From Trichoderma breve (lineage: Eukaryota > Ascomycota > Sordariomycetes > Hypocreales > Hypocreaceae), in assembly GCF_028502605.1 (NCBI RefSeq), contig NC_079233.1, positions 6,820,001 through 6,884,000 of the forward strand: DNA of 64,000 nucleotides, in the 5' to 3' direction. Every line of letters begins with the position of its first letter. Position 1 is the stretch's first letter. Below the pieces are notes generated by a model. It was not told the origin of the DNA. It did no database searches and saw nothing but the letters and a program-made list of their open reading frames with translations. A program made the translations under genes and the position numbers. Positions 47,974-59,849 of this stretch are shown here, piece by piece.

Positions 47974-48483
47974 TCAGTCCCGGCTTGGGGAGCTTCTCCT
48001 CCGCCGCCCCGACCGAAGTTCCTTCTCCGTCTCCATCAGCCGGGCCTGAGCCCACATGCGCGTCGTCATGTCGTTGCGGACGGCATCGCAGTTGAGCAGC
48101 TCCGTCAAGGCCCGCTTGATGCTCTCGTTGACGTCAAACAGCCGCTGCTCCTCGGCGGAAATCTGGTAGATGGTCTCTTCGTCGAGGATGGTGTCGAGCT
48201 GGTCCTCCCAGCCGTTGTTGCTCTGGCGCGGCTGTCTGGAACCGCGGCGTGAGGGGCCTCCGGATCGCGAGTGGCGCCGTGATGAGGTGAGGATGGAGGA
48301 GCGGACGGGCGACGTGCTGGGCGACGAGATGGTGGACAGGGTGCCGGTCGAGGCGGTTCGCGGGCGGATCTGCTCGAGGTTGTTGCAGAGCTGCTCGTGC
48401 TGCTGCTGCAGACGCAGATACTTTTGCAAAGTAAATGCGTAGTTGTGGTGATAGCTCTCAAAGTCCATATCCATTGTGAACAT
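47974..48483 (-). CDS. Hypothetical small acidic/Ser-rich protein
   Basis: A 169-aa open frame with good codon character but no recognised domain. The N-terminal part (about 10-45) is a heptad-like helix rich in Gln, Leu and Glu (YLRLQQQHEQLCNNLEQI), likely a short coiled coil. A Ser/Thr/Arg-rich linker follows (45-90), and then a second helical stretch (LDTILDEETIYQISAEE and on to about 155). The tail is basic (RSGRRRRSSPSRD). There is no signal peptide or membrane segment. The start could be any of the first three Met residues. It may be a lineage-restricted protein; function unknown. Confidence 0.65.
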   Translation of the reverse strand: MFTMDMDFESYHHNYAFTLQKYLRLQQQHEQLCNNLEQIRPRTASTGTLSTISSPSTSPVRSSILTSSRRHSRSGGPSRRGSRQPRQSNNGWEDQLDTILDEETIYQISAEEQRLFDVNESIKRALTELLNCDAVRNDMTTRMWAQARLMETEKELRSGRRRRSSPSRD

Positions 48484-51400
48484 TGATTGTGTTGTGAATG
48501 TACTTGTTGTACTTAAAAGGGTATTGTTGTAGGTGGTCGGTTTGGGCGGGTTTGTTGCTTCGCTTTCAACGTGGTTCTCTCTTCAGCGGCTGCAGCGATA
48601 TGATCGAGGTATTGCTCTTGTTCCCAGCTGTGACGAAACCATCGGACACACGAATGAATAAAAATAAATCGGTTTCCACTCCGCGCAGCAGGTGATGAAG
48701 AAAGGAACAATGGGCGAAAGTAAGAGATGGTATCGAGATCACAAGGGTTCGGCCGTTGGCGATGATAGGAATAGAAACTCGATGGAGTTCTCGCTTCGTA
48801 ATAATAGAAGTGATGGGAAAGTGGTTGATGTGCAGAACGTTGGAACCTTGCCTTCCGGGTCTGGCCAGGGGGGTCGAGGACGGATATTAAAGGTGCAACG
48901 AAGCAGACCTTCTGTTGATTCTAGGGCAAGGGAAATAGATTGCCTCTTTTGCGCAAGCGTAAAGTTCCGCCGCCGGTAGATGATGTGTGTGTGTGTAGTT
49001 TCTTTTTGTGGAATATATCAAGCCCGGACCAACAGGAACCACAAAATGTCGATGGCAAGGGGGGTTTTGCTTTATACAAATAGGACGAGGGTGATGGAAG
49101 ACTGACGTCGAGAAGGTAAGGTCAGGTCAAAAAGCACCGGGGTTGGCGTGATGATTGTAGTGTTGCAGCATCCGATGCAAGAGGCGGCGGCTCCCAGGAG
49201 AAGGTGGACCGACGGTAGTGGGAATTATGGGCAATCCAAGTGGGAACAGGCCGTTTACTTTTGTCGCAGCACTAACAAAGGCCACTCGCACGATGCCCCG
49301 GCTAATGAGGGTGTGGAGAAAGAAATAAGGCACGGAGTATCGATAAAATGAAGCGGGAATAGTGTAGCATGGGATGGATGGGAGGGCTGATGAGCTAGTA
49401 ATATACTCACCTCGTACTTGGGGACTTGAAGAGAGGGGAGGCAACAAACGGTCAATGGCAATACGTCTGTCTACGTGTACAGGACTCCGTATGTTTTTCT
49501 TTTTTCTGATAAGTTACCGCAGGCTTGCATACATCGAATCAATAATCCGGTCCAGCTGGCGGTCCCACGACGCAGAGCAAAAGCTTACTTTGCCTGGTTC
49601 CAAGACGACGTCGCAATCGCTCGGCAGCATGAGCATGGGTACGACTTACAAGGGCAAGCAACCGCCAGCCAATGGCATCACTGGCCAGAGCTTCGTGAAG
49701 GCGAAGCTGAGGAAGGGGGTTGCTTCGGATGCTTTCTGGTCTAGATCCTTCCTGGGCTGGTCCGGCCTCTAGCTTGCTGCGCCGGGGCCTGAACAATCTA
49801 CTCTGCCGTAGCATTTGGGCGCCAAAGGGGGCGAAGGGAGGGGAAACATGATATGCAATATGCAAGGCCTGGTTCCTCTTCAGACGGTGTAGTAGCTTGG
49901 CTTTTCGCTATTCTGTTCCGGTACTGTACAGAGTTGCTAGACCAGCTTTAAGGTTCATGGGAGGCAAACCACAGCCTACACGTACACGGCGCCGTTCCCA
50001 TCCAATGGCAGCCCGGCGGGTGGCGAAGAGCGGCTGCTCCAGTTCTTTGCTGGCAAAACCTGGATACGAAGAGGGGGGCCCTACGCCTTACCTTGCCTTG
50101 GCTGCGGGCGAGTTGGACGATGGCGCTGCTGCACGTTGCTATGCTTGCTCCAGTATGCTTGTTCTTTTGCTCTTCGGGGCTGGTGGGCCTGGCAAGCCTG
50201 GCACTGGGAGCCGTTTTCGAACGAACAGGGGTCTCCGTTTTTTTGATTAATTCTGGGTATCTTGCTATCACGCTTGCTTTTGTTGCGTGCTTTTCACTGC
50301 TGCTTCTGCGGTTGAGTAACCAAAGGGGGGAGGGCAGTTAATATCAAACCCGTGCAGCTGTCACCGCATCAATCCAAGGCGGCTCGGGGGTCTCGTCTTT
50401 TGAATCAAGCTCGACTCGCCTGTGGTCACGAGGCCGCGTCCTTTTTGAATCCCAATACTTAGTGGTATACATACACATATGCATATGCCATGCAACAATG
50501 CAATGGCCGCTGGAGACGGCGCGTGGAGTGGCTGTTTTGGCGGTACTCGGCCGCGCCCTTTAACTGGCACAGTCGGCGTTGCTTGAGCGACACGGAGTTG
50601 CGCCATAGGACTAGACCTTGACCTGCGTGTGTGAGTGTGAGCAAAAAGCAACAGCTGAATCAATTGGGCTCGACTGAATGCTGTAATTTGCGCCAGAGAT
50701 AACGAAGCGCCCTGAGCCGCTTTCCTCTACCACTTTGACCACCCCCCTTGTGAGCTTGAGAGAAGCACGCCAATGAAGCCCAAGATAACGGCAGCCGGTG
50801 GCAGTAGAATTGACTGGCTGTCAATGGCCCGCGGTTATCTGGCGCATCATACCCGTATCTTTTGATCTGTACCTACGATACAGTACAGGTACAGCTTCGG
50901 AGTAATACAGCTCATGGCGGGAAAAGATAAGCCTCAGCTACTGCTCCGTGTTATTGGGCATCTCCGGATGTACTCGCAGCTCCTAGACATTGATCGGCCA
51001 TTCAGTGATACAGAGACCTTCTATTTTTGCCTCGTGATCCGCATTGATCGACGGTACTCGTACATGTCACTCGGGAGAGAAGAAAAAAAAATTGCAGCCA
51101 TCAAAAGCCACCCCTGACCATCATTTCCACTTGCCAGAGCCGATCACTGGGTAACAGCCCAAACAGTGGCAAGATTTGCAAAGAGAAATAGAACGAAAAA
51201 AGCTTGAAAGCCCAATGTACGGAGTACGCGGAAGGAGGTTGCAGTTAATTTATTTACAACGCCTAGAACACGAATCCAGGTGTAAAAGCATTAGGCAGCG
51301 AGCAGAGTAGCATCCAATGTGCATGTAATCCAGCAACTCCGGTGATGGCTCTGGCTTTCCAAGTTCACAGTGTCGCATGCAGACATGCTGTAGCGACAGA

Positions 51401-53402
51401 ATCCTACCTTGGCCTCAGCCCACCTCGAGCTCAAAAGAATGCCCAAGGCTGTGTCTGTGCCGTCTTTGTACGTAAACTTGGGATATTGTATGTACGAATA
51501 ACAACTACATACCTACGCGAGGTGCATTTACCTCACGGGACCATCGGCTAGTGATCCGCACAAGAATGAGAAAACCGCTCTTTTTCTCACGACTTCCGGT
51601 GTTGCAATGCATCGTCCCCGATCAATTGGCCACACCGGCGAACAAGGGGGCGGTTCAAAGATCCCGAGAACAACAAAAGCCCTGTCGTCAAAGGCTCACC
51701 ATCTCGTTACTCGTGCATGTAACGAGTAAGAATACTCCGTGCATACATCGTTCAAAAGTGCGGTGTCCAGCCCCCAAGCTTTGCTAGTGGTCACGTTCAT
51801 CAGAGACTCTGTGACGCCTCTGCCGATCAGCGATCATCTCTTGCCAACGTGGGCTCGCTAAAGCCTCAGATTGTTCACCAACAAAAAGCAAAACGCAACG
51901 TCGACCGCCTCTTTTTTTCTAGCCTTTTTTTCTCTCTCATCCCTGCGTTGCGGAGACTCGGTCACATTTCACAGCAACCGAAAGACAGACAGACAGGAAT
52001 AGAGAAAAAACGATCAAATTGCTCATGAGGTGGAGCTTGGAAACCTGCAGGATGCTGCAACTTTACGGAGCACCTTTGCATGTACTCCGTGCCAACTCTG
52101 TGCTCCGTCCGGTGAACTAGCTTTTTGTCTTATTTTTCCCTTGACCAGCCCTTCTACCAAACATCGTCGACTTCCGAACCGGGGTATCATGGAGGCTGCA
52201 ACTTCTGCACGGTGACCAATCTTTTCTTCTCCAGTCAGCCGGCCGGCGTGTTACTTCCTCCCCCCGCTCATGCAAACTACAAAGTTCTACTACTACCGGC
52301 TGAAGTGTTGCAACCTGCAAAGAGACCCAAGCCAAAGGATGACAAAGAGTATAGCTTCATAGGCCGCCCGGCGTGCGGCAGCCGGCCCAGAGGTTCGGTT
52401 TGATCCCATTTGCCCGTCATCCTCGGTGGCTTTTTCTCTCCCCCGCAGCTGCAACCTCCTCTCACCCGCTTCAAAGCCGTGTAAATGTACACTACTCGTA
52501 CATGCAGGCATGTAGGTTTCAATGCTCTCCGAGTCTCGAGTGATAAACCATGCCACAGTCGTAAGACTGCGTTGCCGCTTACATTACTTTGTGTCTCCGG
52601 CTCTTACCGTATACCGTACAGACACTGTAGCCGGGATGAATCAATAGCCCTCCCCGGCTGTTGTCTGACTTCCCCAGACTTTGGTGTCTTGTCCATGACT
52701 TCATCCTGCGGGAGAGAAGCTGCATGTTGGAGGGAGGAAAACTCCGGCCGGGCCAGGGTCTGTCCAGAGTCCAGACCAAAGCATGGGGAGATGGTCACGC
52801 TGTTTTAAGTGACGTCAACAATCGGGGAGCATCGTATCCAGCATCCGTGCTGTAGTTGATGTGTGTACGTGTATGCACGAAGGGTAAAACACAGGCAATG
52901 CAGGCATCCGGACGGCTATCGCTGGAGCATATTGAAATGCCTCAATTTGTCGTCAGAAGTGCCTGGCGAGAAATCATATTGGCAAAGCCACAAAACGTCT
53001 AAAACAAAACAAGCCATTGACCTTTGTGGCTTGACCCCCAATGCGCCATCAAGGTGATCCTGTCCCTGGTGCCATACTGTATGTGTAGCCTGGCGCCATC
53101 GCCATGCAGCTCGCTTGGGCTTACCCTAAAGCTTAACACTCGTGGACGCCGCATTATTTCACCCTGTCATCAGCGGGTAAGCTAGAGTTCTCAGAAGCTT
53201 TCCGTGAATGAATATCATTATCAGCCTCTTTGTAATGGATTGAGTTGTGAGGTGATACAGTTTGAAGCGTATCCCGTATGCACCGCATACTCACAAACGT
53301 TCCACCTGTGTCTTACAAGGACATCTTCTGTATATTGAAAGAGACACCAAGTAATCCCAAGGTGAAACATGTTGGAATTGACATGATTGAATTGAGACTT
53401 TG
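48484..53402. other. 4.9 kb gene-poor region
   Basis: No gene is supported. The left kilobase is probably the long leader and promoter of the small hypothetical gene. The segment at about 49.4-52.1 kb is rich in short TACGGAGTA-type and GTAC-type palindromes. The frames found (up to 132 codons) look random. Confidence 0.5.
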
Positions 53403-54473
53403 TCATAATTTAGATACTCTACAGATTCTAATAGCGACCTGATCGTTATAAAATGGCCCTTCTTGTTGGTCACGCGACGGAATCTCAAATAAGACATCTT
53501 CTACCTTCAACCCCTCGTCGCGGCACTTTACCAAAAACACTTGAAACGTTTCCAGATTACGCTGAGTCGCTGCAATGATGACCTCAACATGAGGATACAG
53601 GCCAAAGAGTTCCAAAAGTGTGCTGACAAGGGCTGGGATTATGCTTGGGTCGTATGTGATGTCCGCCCCGAGCACAACATCCAACGGACGGCCGCCGTTC
53701 CACCGCTCTTCTTCGGTTCCTACAAGTGCATACCCCCACTTGAGATCCATGGGACGTATTGTATCTGAACCCTCGAGCTGATTCAGAAAGAGGTTTTCAG
53801 GGAGGTTGTTGATGACGTCGTCTGATCCATCTGATGCTATGACATGAGTTGACCCCAAGTACTTGATGCACAGAATGGCGAGATAGCCGGTCCCGGTTCC
53901 AAGCTCCAGCACTCGCTTTCCCGAGACAATGCTGGGGTCCTGACAGAGAAGCTGTCCCAGGTGAAGCGCTGCCTCCCATGTCCTCAACCCCGTAGTGCCG
54001 CCGGCGGCAACGAGAGAACGGTTCTCAAACAGGTTGATGCTAGCCTCGTGATCTGGCAACGATGCGAGATGATAGACAACGCGGCACTTTTGCTGCACGG
54101 CATCATCCTCGTTGGGGGCCGGTGTGGAGAATAAGACAGAGAGGGAGGACATGAGGCCATCGGATACTCCCTGCTCTCAGTCAGAAAAAGCTGTCTTGAC
54201 AGCTGCAAGGGTCACACAACTTACATGTTCATCCCAGTCGTCTATGCTGGCCTCAATGCGGGAGACTAGCTCCTTGAGCACTCTCACCTGGTACCTCAAC
54301 GGAGGAGGGCCTCCGGGAAGAGAATCGTCTGCAAAGAGTCTCTGATATATGACATCTTGGACCTCGGGGAGCCTGATGTTTTGAGGCTCGGGATAGTCCA
54401 AGCTCTGCTCCAATTGGAGATACTGGTGGCAGAAGCGGTCGACTTGCTTCTGCACCGAGGCTTCCATGACCAT
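53403..54473 (-). CDS. Elongation factor 2 lysine methyltransferase-like (FAM86/Efm3)
   Basis: Two exons, 54225-54473 and 53403-54170, give 338 aa. The intron is 54 nt. The N-terminal part (about 1-85) resembles the FAM86 domain (FCHQYLQLEQ, then LPEVQDVIYQRLF). The catalytic part is a class I SAM-dependent methyltransferase with VLELGTGTGYLAI at about 171-183, followed by HVIASDGSD, a PMDLKWG segment and VVLGADITYDPSI. This combination is that of EEF2KMT/Efm3, which methylates a lysine of eEF2 in the cytosol. A related METTL21-type methyltransferase is the main alternative. Divergent from RPS24, 557 bp apart, which fits a translation-linked role. Confidence 0.85.
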
Positions 54474-55030
54474 GGCTATATGAAGATGTACATGTAGATA
54501 TACGCATATATGGATATAGCATGTGACTAATTTGATAAGAAGATGTATTTCTCAATGCTCTGCTTGTTCATCACATTTTTGCTGGATTTTGCTGCTCTGC
54601 AGTTGCTCCATGACGATCTGCCCGCAGCCAGCGCTACAGCATGTAAAAATGGTGGAGAGAGCAAATCCCAAGCAATTCATTGGATGGGATGGGCGGGGAC
54701 CATCCGTCGACAAAAATAGCTGTTTTCAAGCATACTAAACAACCGAACATTACCCTTCACGTGATTACGCACATGCACATGCACTCCCACTTTGCTGTTG
54801 AAAATTGTGGTTTGTGCTTGCTGACATAACACACGCCCGCGCACAAACCCCTGCATTTCTCTTAGGGTTTGGGACCCAGGCTAAGCGACACGACTTGCTG
54901 CTTCGGAATTTTCGCTGCCCCGGTTTTACTTTTGCGGCGAGCCCTTTCTCCCACGACCGAACCACGACGCCAAACCGCCGAGTCTCTCCTTCGTTACTCT
55001 CTCAGAGACAAGCAGCACAACACCGCAACC
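54474..55030. promoter_or_regulatory. Divergent promoter of efm3-like gene and RPS24
   Basis: 557 bp separate the two start codons. It contains a TTAGGGTTT box at 54862-54870 on the + strand, about 160 bp before the RPS24 start. A telomere-like TTAGGG element is known to regulate ribosomal protein genes through Tbf1-type factors in some yeasts. Its use here is inference. Confidence 0.55.
54862..54870 (+). promoter_or_regulatory. TTAGGGTTT box in the RPS24 promoter
   Basis: The motif matches the telomere-repeat-like element found in ribosomal protein gene promoters of some fungi. It is a single occurrence by eye, at a suitable distance upstream of RPS24. Confidence 0.5.
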
Positions 55031-55904
55031 ATGGCGGATAACGACGCTCCCGTTACCCTGCGAACTCGCAAGTTCATCCGCAACCCCCTGCTTGGCCGCA
55101 AGCAGATGGTGGTGTGAGTTGGAATCCCTCCTTCCCGTGTCCGTGTCGCCAGATTCGATATTCGCCCTCGTCAGATCTCAGATCCCTATCCATGAACAAA
55201 CGTCCATCGAAACATCGGCCTTTTCTTTCAGTGCAGAGGGAGAGAAGGGAAGAAATTTGTCTTCCTCTCCTGCTGTCTGCGGATTTTTCTCATCATTGCT
55301 ACGCGCACACAAAACACTCGCCTGCAGAATTGGCATGACGCTTTCGATTGGATTTGGATAGTGGATTCACGACAAAGCGATGGGAAGAATCAAAGACCGA
55401 CCGACACCACGAAACCCAATCACATGGGTTGAAAAAACAAGATTCATGAGCTGACCTCCTTCTCTTCAATGCATATAGTGACATCCTCCACCCCGGCCGT
55501 GCCAACATCTCCAAGACTGAGCTCAGCGAGAAGCTTGCCAGCCTGTACAAGGCCCAGAAGGAGCAGGTCCAGGTCTTTGGCCTGCGCACCCAGTTCGGTG
55601 GCGGCAAGACCACCGGCTTCGCCCTCATCTACGACTCCCCCGAGGCTCTGAAGAAGTTCGAGCCCAAGTACCGCCTGATCCGGGTCGGACTCGCTACCAA
55701 GCCCGAGCGTGCCAGCAGACAGCAGCGTACGTTGAAACCATATCATTGGCGGCGAATCATCCTATTCGCCGTATGTGTGTACGTGTGTGATCTTTTTTGA
55801 CTGACTTGACATGTGGAAATACAGGCAAGCAGCGCAAGAACCGACAGAAGACCCTGCGCGGAACCGCAAAGGTCAAGGGTGCCAAGGCGAAGAAGGAGAA
55901 ATAA
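55031..55904 (+). CDS. rps24: 40S ribosomal protein S24
   Basis: Three exons, 55031-55113, 55479-55726 and 55825-55904, give 136 aa, the normal eS24 length. The product has the conserved stretch [19 protein letters not shown], then [35 protein letters not shown], and a Lys/Arg-rich tail. It is a component of the small ribosomal subunit. The first intron is 365 nt, much longer than others here, as is common in fungal ribosomal protein genes. The second is 98 nt. The leader contains TTAGGGTTT. Confidence 0.96.
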
Positions 55905-56602
55905 ACGCAACGCTCTCGATATTGTTGCTTGCTGGTGCTGGTGGGAGGTGCGGCGTGGCGCTGTGGTACTGGTACTGGGTTGGGCATTTTATTTGCGCAC
56001 CTGCGATGTGCTGCGGACTTTTTTCTCTCGGCATGTAAAAAAAGACAAAAATTTTGTCGTTGTCGATGAACCTCTAGAAACGGCTGGGAAGGGGAGTGAT
56101 GGCTCGGCCCCTCCCCAGGGTTGTGTGCCTTCGATACACTAGCATGAAATCAACGGTGTTTTCGGGTTTCGGTCCAAATATGCGTCTCTTTGTTTTGGTG
56201 GTTTCGGAACACATGGTTCACGCATTCCCACGTGTTTTTTATGTCATGATGGTCCGACTCCCAAGAAAATTCGGTGATGATCAGTGGGCAATTCAATGAA
56301 GAAAAGAAAAAATCCCTGTTATTGAATAATGTTCTGGACTGTGGTTGTAGAACTTGTCTTTCCCATCATGCCATGCTTCCCTGCTCCTTGATGCTACACC
56401 TTTTGTCTACTACTGCTATTCATCCTTCGTATTGCGACAAATGACAACTTCACGGAATATAACATCTATACAGGCTAACCACAGATATGAATCAATCCTA
56501 TTCCAAGTCACAAAACGCTACAAACTAACAATCAATCTTAAACCCAAATTACAAGACGCCAGAGAATTCAACCAAGATCTACGAATATGCCAATTGTCAC
56601 TT
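55905..56602. other. Convergent 3' region between RPS24 and the MFS transporter gene
   Basis: 0.7 kb holding two 3' UTRs. No gene is supported. Confidence 0.6.
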
Positions 56603-58241
56603 TCAGTTACCAGTGGCCCCGTGGAAGCGCAGAGACCTAAATGACCAAGTCACAAACACAAACGAAACGGCAGCCAGGCCAGCAAAGATGAAGTAGACCC
56701 AGCCAGCGCCACCAAGCCATGTGTTGAGAGCCTTGTTGATGATGGGAAAGAATTGGGCCACCAGGAACGTCGCCACATAGTTGGCTCCCAAACACCAACT
56801 CTGCGTTGCGCCAACAGCTTCCTGGCCCACGAGCTCCGAGGCCAGGATAAAGGGCACAGGTCCCAAGCCCACGGCGAAGAAGCCGACAAAGAAGAGCACG
56901 GCAAAGGCAGACACAATCTTGAAGCCAAAGACGATGGACAGGGCTAAAACAAGAGCGCTGCTGCCCTGGCCTACGACGGACATGATCAGACAGGTCTTGC
57001 GTCCCAATCGGTCTGGCAAGGGCGAACATGCGACAGTCGTGACCAGGTTGACCAATGAGACCAAGATACTGAGGAGAGCAGAGGAGATGGGCAGAAGATC
57101 GGCGAGAAGCGAGACAGAGTACATTATGACAGAGTTGATACCGCAAAACTGCTGCACAAACATGATGCCGACTAGGGCAACGATGACGGGCCGAGTGCTG
57201 GGATCTTTGGCGACTTGCAGGAAGCCAAGGTGAACAGGCTCATTCTTGGCTGATGTGGCATTGGGAGGAGGAATCTCGTCGGCGTTTTGAGCGAGAAGGC
57301 CTTCTTCCTCTCCTGCACCTGATCCATCCCGGCCCCAGTCCTCGCTCTCCTCTCTAATGTCAACCGCCTGGCCGCGAATCCTCTGCAGCGTCTTCTTTGC
57401 ACCGGCCACGTCGTCGTGCGCGGCGAGCCAGGCTGGGCTTTCGGGGACGATGAGCAGCCCAATGCCCTGTGCGGCGGCAATTAAGGCTCCAATGCCCAGG
57501 TTCCACCTCCAGGCGCTTCCGTAGCTCAGGAAGAAGCCCAGCGTCTGCGTAATGAGGATACCGATGTTGATAGAGATCTGTGTCATGAAACCGAAGAAGC
57601 CTCTTCGATCAGGCGGGCAGACCTCGCTAATGTACAGAGGAACAATGACGGTTGAGGCTCCAGCCCCGATGCCGGACAGGAAGCGGCCAGTCGCCATGAC
57701 GAAGACGCTGCTGGCAGTGGTCTCGACGACGGAGCCGACGATGAAGAGAAGAGCCGTCACGCGCATGGCGAGGAGGCGGCCGCGGCGGGAGGAGAACGGC
57801 CCAGCGGCGAGAGCGCCGATGAGGCCTCCGACAGTGAAGATGGAGGAGACGGTGGCAAAGGCCGCCTCGTCCATGGGGATGCAGTCGTTGGCGGCATCAG
57901 CATCGTGGACGGAGGTGACGAAGCGGGTGAGACGAGTGAGGGCTGAGACGGACTTTCGGTGGCAGGTTATGACATCTTGGGGGGCGTTGAGCTCGGCCTA
58001 TTGGGAGGGATGTGTTAGAAATTGCATTTTGAACGTTTATAAACGGGTAGATTTGCTGAGGAACAAATCTGTAGCTTGAAATGAAGCTTGGATTGAAGCT
58101 CGAGGGAGTGACAAGCAAAGCGGTGAATGGAGAGGGTATAGTTGCGAAACAACGCACCAAGTGGAAGCCAAACTGGAGCGACCCGAGAGTCGAGATTGCA
58201 ATGAGGATGATGAGATACGCGGTGACTCCTTGGCCCGCCAT
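56603..58241 (-). CDS. MFS sugar transporter, VPS73-like
   Basis: Two exons, 58158-58241 and 56603-57997, give 492 aa. The 160-nt intron follows residue 28 (LGSLQFGFHL). Sugar-porter signatures are present: PDRRGFFG and the PESPAWL stretch after TM6, a QQFCGINSVIMYS motif in TM7, and DRLGRK in the loop between TM8 and TM9. About 12 membrane segments can be traced. The central loop is long and acidic (EESEDWGRDGSGAGEEEG). The AELNAPQD start of the lumenal loop resembles yeast Vps73/Ybr241c, vacuolar-type transporters. A plasma membrane hexose transporter remains possible. Confidence 0.85.
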
Positions 58242-59126
58242 CGTCGCGGATGGTTTGGAGCTGGAACTGGTTGATGATGGAAAGTTGAAGCTGTAGCGAC
58301 TCGAGTCCGACGATCAGCTGCCCTAATGCTGCTAGGCGCTGTTGTTTAGTGGTGGGGTGGAAGAAGCCCCGGGAGGTGCCGCTGTTGGCTGCAAAGTTCC
58401 AGGGGTTGGGCCACGTTTTTTTGCCCCAGGTTAGGGGACTTCTTGGTATAAGTACAGCTCAGTGATATTGATGCTTGACAACTTCAACTTTTTGACGAGA
58501 TTGGGTAATTCATTGTCTAATTTATATAGATAGTTGTTATCTGATAGCCAAGATTAATATCAATTTGTTCCATCTCTCTGTCATAGTTGACTGCACAATG
58601 TTGATATCTTGTACGACCATCGTGACCATGATGACATCTATACGACACCTACCCTATATGAAACTGACCGATGTCGAGGAGCTCCCATCATGTGATGCTT
58701 TACCGTTCCATTGCAGCTAAATGCAGGTACACAGCTTAGAATTACTGACGTGTTATCAACAGGGGACTTTGAAAAGGCTATTGGCTCGAAATGATGGTTG
58801 TGTGTGTGTAAGTTGAAGTCTGCTTCAAAGCCCAACATCATAAACACTTTCGTCTGATAAGGGGATAACAAGAAAGTTCAATGTAAAATGCTCAGTGGGC
58901 TCATCTTATATCAATTAATTTGTATTTTGCTAACGCATCACAGCACGGCAAGGTATCTCAAGTACTAAAATCTATGTTCATCATCATGTACTTTTCTCAA
59001 TGCCCAGCATTGAAGCCTTGAAATCCTCCACTACGGTACCAATATAATCCAGGTACACTTCTTCTCACAAGGCCATTTAAGCAGCTACTTCCAATAAAAA
59101 AGAGACAAAATAGTTAATCATCATCG
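58242..59126. other. Intergenic region between the transporter and GST genes
   Basis: 0.9 kb holding the transporter promoter and the GST 3' end. Both genes are on the minus strand. AT-rich; no gene is supported. Confidence 0.55.
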
Positions 59127-59849
59127 TTACAATCCTAAAAAGTCAAGAATCTGTTGCTCACCCAAATTCTTCAGCACCTTGCGTCCCTGAATGCAGTCCG
59201 CCTCGCAACGGGCCAGGATGCCCGCCTCCACGATGCCCTCCTCGACCCACGCCTGGACGGCAGGGTGCTCATACAGCCGGTCAATGTACTCTCCCGCAGG
59301 CCCAGCCAGCTGGATGCCAAACGTCTTGCACCGCGACGCAATCGGCGCGTAAAAGGCGTCCGCGGCGGAGAATTCCTTGCCGGCGATCCAGGGGCCTCCA
59401 AACTTACTGATGCCCTCGTTGAAGAGCTCCGTGAGCCGGTTGATGTCCCGCTGAAGGGCCTCGCTCGGGGTGCCCAGCTCAATCCGCAGGGCCACGTTCA
59501 TGGAGCACTCGTTGCGGATGGCGGGGAAGCCAGAGTGCATCTCGGCTGCGGCACAGCGGGCAAAGGCTCGGGCGAGCTTGTCGCTGGGCCAGACGGCCGG
59601 GAAGTCCTCGGCGAGGTACTCTGCAATGGCGAGCGAGTCGTGGACGAGGGTCGTGTTGCTGTTGTCGACGAGGGTGGGCACCTTTGCCGAGGGTGAAAAG
59701 GTGAGATAGTCGCGGCGTTGTTCGGATAGGTCCTCCCGGAGGAAGTGAAGCTTCTCTTCAAAGGGGATGTCGAGGGCCTTGAACAGGACCCAAGGCCGCA
59801 TCGACCATGACGAGTAGCGCTTGTTGGCGATGTGGAGCGTGTAAGTCAT
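59127..59849 (-). CDS. Glutathione S-transferase
   Basis: 240 aa, single exon. The N-terminal thioredoxin-like domain begins with LHIANKRYSSWSMRPWVL, where the SSWS segment probably supplies the catalytic Ser, as in zeta-like and bacterial GSTs. FSPSAKVPTLVD and HDSLAIAEYL provide the cis-Pro and glutathione gamma-glutamyl contacts. An all-helical C-terminal domain follows (GKEFSAADAFYAP). It is soluble and likely conjugates or isomerises electrophiles in the cytosol. The exact class is uncertain. Confidence 0.9.
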   Translation of the reverse strand: MTYTLHIANKRYSSWSMRPWVLFKALDIPFEEKLHFLREDLSEQRRDYLTFSPSAKVPTLVDNSNTTLVHDSLAIAEYLAEDFPAVWPSDKLARAFARCAAAEMHSGFPAIRNECSMNVALRIELGTPSEALQRDINRLTELFNEGISKFGGPWIAGKEFSAADAFYAPIASRCKTFGIQLAGPAGEYIDRLYEHPAVQAWVEEGIVEAGILARCEADCIQGRKVLKNLGEQQILDFLGL

